Part shown: in pieces, positions 1-10,940 of the stretch
Layout: each line of letters begins with the position of its first letter
How positions within the stretch are numbered: the first letter of the stretch is position 1
Assembly (NCBI GenBank): GCA_037576215.1
Contig: JBANDB010000013.1
Location: 2,666,001 to 2,730,000, forward strand
DNA from: Armillaria gallica
Lineage: Eukaryota; Basidiomycota; Agaricomycetes; Agaricales; Physalacriaceae
Length of the DNA stretch: 64,000 bases
Direction of reading: 5' to 3'
Notes under the pieces: generated by a model
Told to the model about the DNA's origin: nothing
Databases searched by the model: none
Seen by the model: the letters and a program-made list of their open reading frames with translations, nothing else
Position numbers and translations under genes: made by a program

Positions 1-919
1 CAAGAGATCCAATGCCGTAGCTGCTTCTACGTGATGTTCTTTTTAGTATGCACATAGGAACTATTGTCGAGATGGCATCTTCTTTTCTAGTGGCTTCATC
101 GAACGACACCATCCTCCTGCTGTATGCCTACGACTCTGTTTCTACGAGTCGTGCCAAGCTCTCCCATGCGCATAAAGGAGAGTCAGGGGAAGTCCAGCCT
201 GAATCAATATCCCTGTTGAATCTTTGGATTGTGCCGAAATGTGGATGACATTGTTTGGATACAAGGAATCGAATTTTGGTGTTGGATTTTATGACGTTGA
301 ATGCGCGACTAATTTTGTGCAGAGCTACATCGACCTGATTAGGAAAGACGTCCCTGTCGATGCGAGTGCATACAGTCACTTCTGGTAGAAAGTAGCAGAT
401 GCTGCACTTTGAGACTCGTACCACGGGAACCGGACAAAGAAGTGATCTTGTCCTCTTCAGATTATCCTCTCCACGGGTCAAGATCCCGGCCCCAGTTCAC
501 TCTCGCGATTACCACTGGATACTAGCGCGGGATATGCTGACGTCACAGCTTGTCGAGATGGAAGGTTAAAGCTTGAAGCTAGCTTAAAGTATCAAGCAGG
601 GATTTGTGCTCACTAAGGGCCCTTTTCCTCACCTCCCCCAGAGACCATGTTATTGGCAGTGTCGGCATGAGATCCTTTAGCGCGACCGCCGACAACCAAC
701 TGGTAGTATGGACAAGTAATACGTTGTGCCAGAAATACAGAGAGGAAGATCGTTCCTGATCACCGGACGCCAAAAGTACAGGCATGATGGAGTAACGAGA
801 CGAGAGACAAGATCTCTGCGGGCGAAGAACACCGGAGACAATGCGTGGGAGATGAACGATAGTTCCTTTTTTTTTTGAAGGAGACAGAGAAAGGCCCTCA
901 AGAACCTTCAGCTTTGGTT
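1..919. other. No recognisable gene
   Basis: Short open frames on both strands show no family resemblance and no consistent splice pattern. I see no RNA gene or mobile element here. Similarity to the other R regions becomes visible only from about 920. Confidence 0.4.
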
Positions 920-2790
920 GATGATACCATGGGATCGGCGTAAGAACACGAATATGCGCACCGTGTTACACGATGTGAAATCAAGGATTGGGCGCGCTGG
1001 TCATACTTCCCCACCCATTGTTGGCAAACACATTAGTGGATGAGAATTCACCCGATGCGCCAATTCAGAGTCACATATCCTCGGTTGCTTCCGTACCCTA
1101 CCCGACATTCCACCTTGAGCCACCTCCCGCGCTCATGCCTTTGTCAAAGTGGCGTTAATCATGGTCTCGGCGTCGCTTTACCCTGTCGAGGCCAATGCAT
1201 GAGGATCCTGTACACACAACGCATCCAACGGCGGATATGTCAATAAAGGTTAACATTGCAGGGTAACAGGGCATCTCGAGGTTAGATTCCTCGTATCCGT
1301 ATTCCTCGTTATTATCGCTTGAATTTTGAATGCTACTTACAAGGCAAAAATATGGAGAGGCTAGCACGCTCTTGTCATCCTCCGGTTCACAATGTCCATA
1401 AGAACAATCGCAGCTCCAAGTATTGACAATAGAATGAACTTGTAGGCATCGTATTCAATATAATTATATACACAGACACGGACATATCCCAGCCACAGTT
1501 GCGGCGTCAACCAATCATGCCTTGAAAGATGCATCGGGTCCCTGGAGCATGACAAAGAGAGCTCGACGCGACTTGGGGAAGCAGAGTCGCAGGCTTACCT
1601 GGGTCATATGGCGAGATGATGACGTCCTTTGATGAAGAAGCGGTGCGAGGCAGCATTCCAGCAATCTCTTCCTAACCGAACGCCAGATATATGCGCACAC
1701 CGGAAACAAACAGCTACAAGCCTGAAGAAAGGAAACAAATCAATCGATGCAGGAGCGGTGAATACAACAAAGACCTACATCCTCCCGCTCTCAGGTGATG
1801 ATAATGGCGCCGATGTTGTAATCACAATTTCTTCTAATGCACGAGGTTAGGAGAATGCGCACCATATGATCCTCCTCCCACCTTCTCGAAATAGTCCTCT
1901 AGTGGTGTGCAGCACCATGGTCCTGGAATGTATTCCTGGAAAAGGATCACTCGGTCAGTTCACAGGAGCAGCAGTAGGACAGCGTGAACCTGAATGCCGT
2001 ATTGTTTCAAAGTAGGTCGGAGTCGCGACTGATAAAGGCACATCTGGGGATTCGAGCAGAGTAAAGGGATACTAGTAGTAGAGCTGACTTGATGCGCATG
2101 GCGATGTCCTCTCTGAATCATATCGAGGCGTACATGTCCGGATTTGAAAGAGTTCTGTTACTAGACGTAGAAGTTGTTCCATCTCGGCGGTAGGGTAGTG
2201 TGCAGCTTCCTTGCATTTACGGCTCAACCGGCGAGATGGCCGGGGAAACATCCTTCGCCAATACCTGCACGGCTGTGAGCTATCCGACAAGAGCGGAATC
2301 ACAGTCGAACGCACCTCTGACTGTGATAGGCGGTGTCTCCTTCCTCCAACACTACTGGGCCTTATAAAGCTACCGTGGCGCATCGCATTTCGGGGCATTT
2401 AGCTTCCTACGCGTTTGCGGTCGTCGAACAGGGCCATGTGTGTCGGGGATGGTAGGGGTGAAGAGAGAAGTCTTCGGCAAATAACACGTTCAAACAATGG
2501 ACCATGGATGGCGGTCCGTTAGGGCCGGAGGCTGCAGCGCGCTCTCGTGCTATGGTTTTGGTCCACTTCTTTCCCCAACGACACTTTTCCAATGGCTTGC
2601 CATGTCAGGGCTATTACTACAACTTCTCCGGCTGAATTCTGGTGGTGTGTGTGTACCGGCGTCAGGTCCCAATCAGGAACGACCGGGTCCACTAGATCGA
2701 AACAAGGGAGACGAAGCAGTTCACAAAAGATGCCAATCTGTCTGTTATGATTTATCCGATGTGTATGCATACTGAAGTGCCCTATTCTTA
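920..2790. repeat. Decayed duplicated region R, copy A
   Basis: This stretch aligns by eye with about 12960-15120 (copy B) and 21650-24240 (copy C), and more weakly with pieces at 37300-38490 in inverted orientation. Shared landmarks include a segment that reads aacacgttcaaacaatg near 2485, a tRNA-like stretch at about 1211-1281, and a block near 2100-2400. Frames on the minus strand contain hydrophobic stretches (about 1400-1500), but stops and indels differ between copies, so no protein could be reconstructed. It may be a dead membrane-protein gene or simply a non-coding flank of the cassette. Confidence 0.5.
1211..1281 (+). repeat. tRNA-like element, degraded copy
   Basis: This aligns with the better preserved tRNA-like element at 22908-22976. 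The T-arm part has lost the GTTCGA core (it reads gttagat), so this copy is clearly non-functional. It marks the same position within duplicated region R. Confidence 0.45.
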
Positions 2791-3229
2791 GAATTCAGAT
2801 GCACGACTCCATGATTGATATCCTTGTGATATCCTATTATCCAAGACTGTATCCAGAGAACTTGAATATATCTAGCCATACTTTGGCCAAAGGAATATAC
2901 GGATCACCCTTACAACTTAAGCTCGAGTTAAATTTCAACTCTGATCGTGGCTAAGTAGTCTGTCGCATACAAAGTATGATTGTCTCCAATCAACGAACGC
3001 CACTTTTGTTACCTGTTCTGATATTTGAATGCTGGGCTTCATTTATTCTCTCAATGGTGGTGTTTCGGTTAATTTATCTCCTTGACCACTGACGGATCGG
3101 ATGTTTCCCTTTAGGCTGGACACATATATATGCGCCTATGATATCCATCTTTCTCTCCACAGATACAGGCCTTGCTCTTCTGAGATTACTGCTCCGTGAT
3201 ATCTCCTCGAGGGGAAGTGACTTTTGAAG
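2791..3229 (+). promoter_or_regulatory. Upstream region of membrane gene copy 1
   Basis: The sequence is similar to the region upstream of the other three copies (about 15190-15565, 24270-24655 and, inverted, 36855-37100). A TATA-like run, cacatatata, lies at 3121-3130, about 100 bp before the ATG. The same motif at the same distance precedes copy 4 (36952-36961, minus strand), while copies 2 and 3 have lost it. The proposed TATA role is inferred from position and conservation. Confidence 0.45.
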
Positions 3230-4509
3230 ATGCTGCGCCTTATTGTTCTGCAAGTCGATTCTCCCTATGTTAATATGGAGTAGACTCTAAAGATTTAGGA
3301 CCGTAGATCTTGCCTTCACTTCCCCATTTCGCACGGACTTCGTTTTGACAACTTCACAGGCCCTGTGACTGCAGGGGTGCCTATCATGCTATCCTGGCGT
3401 CGCGATGTGAACGAGACAGGCCAAATCTTTTTTTTTTGTGCTGCCTGTCCCGAATAGCGCGCCAAGCCTCTTAACCGCAGTAGCAAATACCACTCAATCT
3501 GGGACACTCAACGTGACATTTCCTGCATCGGGGTGCGTCCCGAGCCTTATGTTTCCAAAAAGGCCTCACTCACAGTTCTCAAACCATAGAGAATACGAGA
3601 TCAAAGCAACCGCTCAGGACACTAGTCCCATAGGATTTACCCAGATATTCGATGTTGGAGCGTCCCCAGATGCCGGTAACAGTATTAAGGGATCCTCTCC
3701 CGACAATAATCACAATAGTGCGTTGTCGTGCGTAATATGATACATCAAATTCATAAACTGTCATACCGGATGCTTATACACAACAGGTCTTCCTCGGAGG
3801 CAGTACAAACCATTGTAACTGACCTACCGTGCGTCAACCATGAACATAATGAACCTATCTGATTATGATCGTAGGAACCATTCCACGACGGAATCAGTAC
3901 AGATCCCTACAACTGCCCCACCGTGCGTCATCCATCGCTGAAGTGGATCAAACTCATGGTTATCACAGGAATTCAAATTCGACACATCGAGATCATAAAA
4001 TACCCATCATTATTGGTGCGGTAATAGGATCCCTGGTGTCCCTACTGATCATCTTCGGAGGCGGTATATTCCTCTTCATATGCAAGCGGAGACACCGGAA
4101 CCGGATTTCGAAGCACCGTCCATCACCCAACCTTAAAATAATACCTGAGCTGAATTCGCATTCTCCGCCAGTTACAAATAAAGACAGGGAAAACACCACT
4201 GCCATGCTGGCGGATGGGGTGGCGCCAGACTTGGGAGACAGAGGCCAGGAGACAGTCGAACAGAATCCAGAAAGAAATCTGATTGAAGATGAGGGAGAAA
4301 GGAGAAATCACTTTACCTCACCTGCGCATGTCGATACTTCTGAACCCCAGACGGCGACGCAACAGGACGGTTCACAGGCTGCCTTGGGTGATGTAGTGGC
4401 CGAGGCTGTGAGGTTGAGGATCCAGTTTGAGCAGTTCATTCACGTTGTGGAACGGGAAGCAGAGAGAGTCCACGGAAATACCTTGGATCCTCCGCCAGCA
4501 TATACATAA
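3230..4509 (+). pseudogene. Kre9/Knh1-like single-pass membrane protein, copy 1 (frameshifted)
   Basis: Six exons can be laid out by comparison with copies 3 and 4: 3230-3249, 3307-3532, 3590-3727, 3787-3828, 3875-3922 and 3969-4509. The first intron has a GC-AG boundary (gcaagt donor). The product would have a signal peptide, a beta-rich domain with the GVPIMLSW motif typical of Kre9/Knh1-type N-terminal domains, a Ser/Thr-rich stalk coded by the 42- and 48-bp mini-exons, one TM helix (IIIGAVIGSLVSLLIIFGGG) and a cytoplasmic tail ending DPPPAYT. A run of ten T at 3428-3437 puts exon 2 out of frame by +1; nine T would keep it open. All other exons are in phase, so the lesion is recent or is a sequencing error. 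The family is probably a cell-surface protein; its exact function is unknown. Confidence 0.75.
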
Positions 4510-4889
4510 AGAATATACGGGGAGATGGAGTTAGCGAATCATCGCTCAGCTGATATCAGTAAACATTTTGAGGTCATATAACAAGAGAACTACTAAACGC
4601 TCCTATTGGGGACACGCAGAGTGGGACTGAAACAAATCTGGCAGAGGCAAGCGGCATTTTGGACAGATTCTAGACAAATGAGATAGTTTGCATACCAAAA
4701 GTTAATACGAGAGATACATCTACGTCGCCGGGAACGCAAGACGCAGAGGCTTGTGCCGATCTCAAAAGTCCAAAGTTCTTCCAGCGCAGATGGCTTAGTT
4801 CTCATATCATATTGCGCATAGAGCACACACACCTTTCCCATCTAATTCCGTGACTATTTCATTCGTCATAAATCCAGCAAAAAGGGCAT
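4510..4889. other. 3' flank shared by the membrane gene copies
   Basis: The stretch 4600-4850 is similar to 17110-17360 and, inverted, to about 35070-35330. It follows the membrane gene in each unit and probably contains 3' UTR and terminator sequence. No open frame in it is shared between the copies. Confidence 0.45.
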
Positions 4890-5008
4890 CAAATCTTGGA
4901 ATAATAGCCGAAGCTGGTACGCAGGAAGAGCTTATGACATTGAAGAGGGACTACGCAAAGTTATACAACATTCAAGCTAGTGCCTTTTTGGATGATGGGC
5001 CTTCGTGA
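4890..5008 (+). pseudogene. 3' end remnant of the ABC transporter gene
   Basis: Only the last exon remains. It codes for the residues after the H-loop region (IAEAGTQEELM and AKLYNIQASAFLDDGPS) and ends at the same TGA as the copy at 29115-29238. The sequence diverges abruptly upstream of about 4895, so the rest of the transporter is missing here. The 3' flank to about 5300 also matches the region after 29238. Confidence 0.75.
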
Positions 5009-5502
5009 CTTTGATTGATTTATATTATTTTTTGCCCGTCCATACGATGTCTTTGCAGAGTGACATCACGGGCATTCACCCTATCCCGTTTGAGGAATCC
5101 AGACTGAAAGCATCCCTGTTATCTTTAGATAGTGTATTCGGTATATATCCAAATCTTGCATGGATAGCGCATACAAAGACGTCCGCACCGTCTTCTATCG
5201 GTTATAACCGCAAGGCAGAGATGTGTTGGTTCGCCTTCTGATATTGCTGTGCCACAGGCTACTATCCTTCGTTTTAGAACGGCGTCGGGAAGACTGAGAT
5301 TGGCATGAGAGGAAGACCATTTCGCTTCAATGACGAACAAATCATTGATGGCACTAAAATAATATAATTTAAAGTACTTGTGAGCAAGGACAGGAAAAGT
5401 ACTAGAATATGGTACGCCCGAAGCGTTCACGTATTGAAGAATATGCGAGGGTCCGAGTAGAGTATGAACTAAGAGATGAGATGCGTCCAAATGTTCAGAG
5501 CT

Positions 5503-6264
5503 TCATCGCGGCTTACTGTTGCTCTGAGCATCACCATCTGTCTTCCTCGCCAAACGCTGATTCCTCGGAGTAGGATGCTGGACGTCATAGATAGTAGGAC
5601 CATGTATATGTGTCTTGGACATCAGACTCGAACCGGTCTTCAACGTGTGGAGGGGTGCTCTGGACGGATGATTGAACGTCGTGCGAGCGACTCCGAGTTG
5701 GGAAGCCTTCGCCTGGAACAAGAAATGGTTAACCATAGGATAAAGGAGGGCAGGGTGTAGGTGTCATCATTTCCTGGGCGACGGATGACGGACCTCCACG
5801 TTCGTGTGCACAGGTTGAGTGTCGGGATTGACATTATGTATAGATGAAGGCTGCTTCTTGGCTACTGCATGATCACATAAGTCCCAGCATGGCAAAAGGG
5901 AACGAATGAAGGAAATATACCTGGATATGGTAGAGCATCGCCCGGATCAGCGATATTTTTCTTGAAGGGAAAGGAGAAGCACGACCCGTTATCGATTTCG
6001 ATTTCGATGTCATAACTATGGCAACTTCGGAACTCGGTTTCAGTTTTTTGGTTTGCGTGTTGCGCGAGATAGGCTTCCAATGCGTCATATTGGGTGAGTA
6101 TATCGAAGTTGCCTGGGCAGTCGGTGTAAGGGCATTGCAAGGATCCTTCAAAAATTCGTTAGCGAATGAACCGACAACGAACAGAGGACCATATCATCCT
6201 TGCCATAAATATCACTTCCCTTCGGTTCAAGTGGCGTACCATAGATCGAAACGTAGTGACACTG
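5503..6264 (-). pseudogene. C2H2 protein gene, 3' half, copy A (decayed)
   Basis: The exons match the intact copy at 29711-31058: 5921-6144, 5768-5864 and 5503-5712. The zinc-finger exon keeps the C-x4-C and H-x3-H residues (CPYTDC and HANQ region). Exon 5768-5864 is 97 bp instead of 98, a 1-bp deletion that shifts the frame, and its donor reads AT instead of GT. The 5' half of the gene is not upstream; it lies at 10302-10590 on the opposite strand. The break falls at 6264/6265, inside a small exon. Confidence 0.8.
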
Positions 6265-6682
6265 AATGTTGTCCGGGATGGAAGGATAGGTCCTGGAACT
6301 GAACGACTACATCAGTCCATGAGAACAACGAGAAGAGAACAGAGAAACACTCTGCGACAAGCCAAGATACGTTTCTACCCCGTGCACTAGCTATCAACCG
6401 CCACCTCTCTCTTCCCATTCGCGTCAAGCTTCTTGCCCACCAACGTGCCAATCCGACGTTTGCCAAGCCCTTTGCTAGCTAGTCGTCCACGTCTCTCCAT
6501 GCAGAATCTAAAGCCGAGTGGGGGAGTACACAGAGATTCCCTCGGCTGCACAACGAAGAGGCGAGGCTTGCAGTAGGTTACAGAGCGTCAGAGATTGGAG
6601 AGGTCAGAATATGGGTGGGTGGTACGAGACAATGATAGGCAATTCCAGTGAGATGCATTCCTCTAGGACAGAAGGAGTGAGA
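6265..6682 (-). pseudogene. NIF3-like protein, middle part
   Basis: The minus strand reads the typical NIF3 core: IIVSYHPPIF, then a stop at 6604-6606 where a basic residue is usual, then QSLTL and LRCAAEGISVYSP. A missing base in the C run near 6521 shifts the frame, after which ALDSAWRDVDD appears and is followed by a TAG at 6479-6481 in place of the expected Trp. The exon starts after an acceptor at 6683. NIF3 proteins are conserved dinuclear-metal proteins of uncertain function. This copy is dead. It belongs with the N-terminal piece at 8458-8703 and the C-terminal piece at about 10590-10940. Confidence 0.85.
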
Positions 6683-8457
6683 CTAAGACAAGTCAGTGAT
6701 TGTAATAGACTAGCGGGGACCCGTGAAGTGTTGTATTTTTCAGGTAAAATACATCGAAACACATAGTATAATTATATGCAATAAAGAGATAACAGCTTGG
6801 ACGGCATATAATAGGAAGCAATGGCGAGTAAGGTGTATATTCAAAAAGTAGGAAGAAGAATGACACTCAATGTATCCCACGCCCGTTGTTGGCTTCACGG
6901 GTAGCAGCTACAACGGCCAATTGTCAGTCCTCAACAGTTTCAGCTTGGCATGGCATACCTTCATACATATTGGCCCTTAGTACCAGTCACTTGTTCTCGA
7001 AGTTCCGCATTGTCATGATGGCCTTCGACACTACTTCTTTGCTCACTGTGCTATATGGTTAAACAAAATAATTTCTACAGATGGACAGTGTTCAGTATGC
7101 AGTTTGGTCATAAAACCGCAGGAGCAACACACCTGGCACTGGCAGTACAGGTACTTCGTGCTCTACAGAGCAAAATTAGGCGGGCAGCCTTCTTCACGGC
7201 GATGGAGAACATTGATTGACTATAGGTGTGACGTCTGTAACATATGAGGAGATCCCAGAAGACTCTGGAGCCAAGTAGAACACAAACATTTCCCACTCCC
7301 AGAAATCCACATTTGCAGACCCCTTTGAAGTTTGGGGCAAAACCGCTGCCCTGGTAAAGACTTCATCGGTTTTGTAGACCATGATGGATGCTTGAAGCAT
7401 GGTACTTGGTGCTTGCGCCTGAGAAGGAGTCCCGTTAATGAGAAGGAATGGGATTAGGCTACAGGGGGGCGTCAATGCATGCAGATGGTGAGATGATTAG
7501 AGTGACTTACGGTTCCAGGCTGCACATGCCAATATCTCCCGCCATCCTCCTCCCAAGTCATTGCATCATCGCGGCCATCGCTTTCCCATCTTCACGCTGT
7601 CTAGGGCTAGCCTGTCAGATGACGATATGTTACGTCGGGTGAAATTCCCTCCAACAATGCTGCTTTGATGGTGTCGGTAAATTGACAAAAGTTGATACTT
7701 GATACTTCGAGTAGTCACTTGAAGGAGAGAGCTGCCTGGCAAGAATTAGCGCCTATAAATGTGAGTTAACGGGCAGTGCTTACCATACCCGACGCATATG
7801 CCACCATCCTCCCTGCCCCATCACCACGTATCTCCTAATTCCTTTTTACCTCGCCCTTTCTCGACCATCCTGTGCTTGCTTGGCGAATGTCAATTGTCTT
7901 GACGGAAAAGAACTGTTCACAGAGACCAGGCTCTCATAAGTCAGTGAGTCGGGGCTGAATGCACTTTGACGAAGGGAGGGAGGAATCTCATGTTGATTGG
8001 AGAGGAGACATCATCATAGCACTGGGTCGCCCACCCACAGAACCGCAAGCTGCAAGCCACTTGACACCCGAGAATAGCAAGCTCAAAATGAAGAGCTATC
8101 AAAACCAGTCACAGAACTGCTGGGAATATCGAAGTAAATCCTGTTTCTGAATATCGAAAGCATACCTCCAGGACCAAAATTCAGGGCTTCTAAGTTCTTG
8201 GAATTCTTCTCCCCATAATCCAGTATGGTTTGAGACAAAATAGCATAAATACAGTGAGGTATCGCAAGGAAGCCTGAACGTGAAGAACGTCAAGGACAGA
8301 AAAAAATGTTACCTCGACATGGAGGGAGAAGAACGAACACATGATAGAAATCAGGCCTAAAATAGAAGAGCCAATGAAAAGCGCGACTTATGTAGCCAAT
8401 GAGAGCGGGGTTCCCACATTCACTCGTTGTATAGTAGATATAAAGAACGGCACATAC
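6683..8457. other. 1.8-kb stretch inside a NIF3 intron
   Basis: By phase and homology, the NIF3 exon ending at 8458 should join the one starting at 6682, so the intervening 1775 bp sits where an intron of about 50 bp is expected. Partly matching direct repeats (agcgggg followed by a/t, c/t, cc) lie near 6714 and 8403, which could mark an insertion. A minus-strand open frame at 7194-7475 with an upstream exon near 7514-7570 could be a small gene, but I do not recognise the product. Confidence 0.4.
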
Positions 8458-8703
8458 TATATGATCAAGAGAACGCGATTATGGTCCTTCAAACGGTGTG
8501 AGCAGGATTCTGGTGATGCTAATCAGGGATACGTCGCCAAGCTAACAATAGACATACCGAGTAATAGTCCGACCTTTACCGACATAAATATCGAAAAATT
8601 AAGTACTAGAAAAGGCGCTTACATTGTCCCATTTTTCTGCTAGCCGGAGGGGTGCGATGTTCTCCATCACCTTGCAAACCGTTTTCACAAAAGGAATAGA
8701 CAT
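8458..8703 (-). pseudogene. NIF3-like protein, N-terminal part
   Basis: Three exons can be spliced: 8623-8703, 8558-8573 and 8458-8518. The first codes from an ATG for MSIPF and then the NIF3 N-terminal signature VMENIAPLRLAEKWDN. The second is a 16-bp micro-exon reading VGLLL. The third ends with HNRVLLII, where the family usually has an LLTID-type end. The piece is in frame, but the rest of the gene is separated from it by an insertion and an inversion. A second remnant of the same exons lies at 27440-27675. Confidence 0.85.
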
Positions 8704-10301
8704 GCTTTGCGAAGACGACACGAAGGTGATGAGGGGGAGGATGATGTTGGAGGAAGAGACGCGTTGCTTGTTCCTGTTTCGCCTTTCGTGCCCTACGTGG
8801 GATAGCACCGGGCCTATCTGTGCCGCTTTGATCAGTGAATATTGGAAAAGAAAGAGGTTCAGTCACTGGAATCGCAACATAACAAGCACGGCTACCAACC
8901 AACTTGTGAAATACATGACCACACTTTCGCCTGTGAGTAGTCGGAGCCTCGCGTATCCATCTAAATAGAGTTTCTCTTTCGATAGCTTTAGGGTGTCTAG
9001 TCAACTGAGGGATATTTTTGCCGCTAGAATCTCAAAGTCAACACCAGGTGCACGTCATTATTAATCAGAATTGTTACCCTAGGGTTGCAAGTAAACCATC
9101 GATCAGAGTCTCCCTCCTCGGTGAAAGACAGCCGAAGACAGTTTGCAGCGACAGCAGTATTGACGCTACATAGCATGTTACGTCTCTTTGGTGTCGAGGA
9201 GAGCAACGGACAGAGCCGAAAGAGAAAGCTTTGGATTTACAGGCGGGGAACGATATCGATTGTTGAGAAGGCGTAATGAAGAACGATGTAGCTCGCGACA
9301 GTATCTGAGCTCTTGATAGCGAGAAACGCATACCAGACAGCGTCCGGTGTTCGACATTATGGCCATGGTGAGAAGATAACAAGCGAGGTCAAGAATTTTA
9401 AGCAGCGACACAAGCCGGCAAAGAATACTGTACGTCCGGGCGTTTCCAGAGTTGAACCATGCCATGGACAAGGATGTGATGGGGGGAAAAGAAAGGCTTT
9501 CGATGGTTGCGCTCTCTTCATAGTCATCGGGAGGCATGATATCTCCACTATAATAGTGTCGTCACCGGTGGCGAGAGCGTCCTCTGCCTCGCGTCGCTTT
9601 CGCCGTCGCCAGAGTCGTCAGTTTCTGTGCATTTTGTATGATCCCTTTGACGTTCGTCTGACGCCTAATCATGCAATGCATTGACCGATAGCGGGAGGAT
9701 TATCGCGAAGGATAGGGGATAACGTAGTCAGTAAGATTAGTCGTGTTAGTGTTGGTGTTGGTCGAAGCCAAGTCGAAGGTGTCAAAGAATCATCCCTCGG
9801 AGCTCGGGCCGATGTCGCTCATATCTCACGTGAACGCATTTGTACGAATTTCGAATTCCAGTCAATTCCAGTTTATCTCCTTGTCCAACTTGTATCTCAA
9901 CGATTCCTTGCCAGTCTCGACTGACGGATGGAGATGGACCATTGAACATCAAGCAAAGTTACTCCGAAACGACTTCAAAGTCCAAGCGTTCGTTTGGTCT
10001 CGCCCTTTTTCCCGTCTTCGCGGTTTCTTTCCATTGACGCAATATTTCCGTGTCTCATTTTTTTCAGCAGCCTCTTTAAGTTTTGACTATATGTATGCTA
10101 TCCGGAGAGAGAGGAGAGCTGCTGGTTAGGATGATTCTCGTTCAGTTTTCACTCATTCTCTTCGCCAGAACACTCGGTTTGCACTCGATAAGTATTCACG
10201 CTCGGTGGGTGTTCTGTAGATAATTCTCTCCCGCTCATCATTATATTGCTCATACATGATGAAGGTCATATTATGGAGGTTCATACTTGCTTTCACGTCC
10301 T
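8704..10301. repeat. Duplicated flank, inverted relative to 26440-27440
   Basis: The minus strand from about 9600 down to 8704 is similar to the plus strand from 26660 to 27440. Shared short strings include those around 9240-9300 and 26870-26930. Several open frames overlap (9178-9537 minus, 9313-9684 plus), but no frame is kept between the two copies, which suggests non-coding 5' flank of NIF3 or a long-dead neighbour. Confidence 0.45.
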
Positions 10302-10590
10302 CAGGTGATTTCTCTGATCTCAGTACAGACTCTTGGCAATCTCGTCGACCTCTAGACGATACCTCTAGCTTCAAACTACGTCGAATTGTTTATATAACTC
10401 AATCGCAACAAATACCTCATAGCACCAATGACGTTTTGACGAGATAGATGATCACAACTGTCAATTTTCCGGCGTCAGTTCAGAATTGCCTGATCAGCCA
10501 AAGCTTGCACGGTGCGTGCCCCACGTAGGTTGTATTCCACCGGCTTCGTGTCATGCTCAAGAAATATTCTAGCCAAACCCAAGCTTCAAC
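10302..10590 (+). pseudogene. C2H2 protein gene, 5' part, copy A (inverted piece)
   Basis: The stretch matches exon 3, intron 3 and the start of exon 4 of the intact gene at 29711-31058, but on the opposite strand to the 3' half of this copy at 5503-6264. It begins in frame (SSGDFSDLSTD) and then loses frame relative to the intact gene. At about 10590 the similarity stops inside exon 4 and NIF3 sequence begins. Joining it to 6264 would restore exon 4 (KLQ followed by QCHYVSIYG). Confidence 0.75.
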
Positions 10591-10940
10591 ACGAACGGTA
10601 GCCATATGTGCGGGATCAGGTGGATCGATGCTCATTGAACGCGACGCTGAGGTGTATTGGACTGGCAAAATGTCTCATGTTCGTATTTATCCTGTTTGTG
10701 TTGACATTGTACTGATACCTCGTTTATAGCACACGGTGCTAGCGTTAATCAAGGCTGGAGAGCATGTCATTTTATGTGAGTGTCGACGCAAATTAAAATC
10801 ATGTCGATTAATTTCTTCCAGGCGGTCACATGAATACGGGACACAGTGTTCTTTCTGTTCTGGATCATCGGCTTCAATGGGAGATCCACGTTGACGAGCC
10901 TGTTGTGTTATCATCATTCCTGACTGAGGTCCCTTTTTAA
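10591..10940 (+). pseudogene. NIF3-like protein, C-terminal part
   Basis: Exons 10591-10678, 10730-10775 and 10822-10940 are in phase. They read TVAICAGSGGSML, EVYWTGKMSH, HTVLALIKAGEHVILC and GHMNTGHS, the conserved metal-site and C-terminal region of NIF3, and end at TAA. The fragment itself has no lesion, but no N-terminal part precedes it on this strand. Upstream sequence is C2H2 gene intron and exon. It is the distal part of the gene broken by the inversion. Confidence 0.85.

Noticed and set aside
1361..1555. Hydrophobic minus-strand frame considered as a polytopic membrane protein of the DUF6533 type
   Set aside because: The frame is not conserved in the other R copies and no diagnostic motif could be confirmed.
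9178..9537. Open frame of 119 codons on the minus strand with Leu-rich stretch
   Set aside because: The homologous stretch at 26.6-26.9 kb does not keep the frame.
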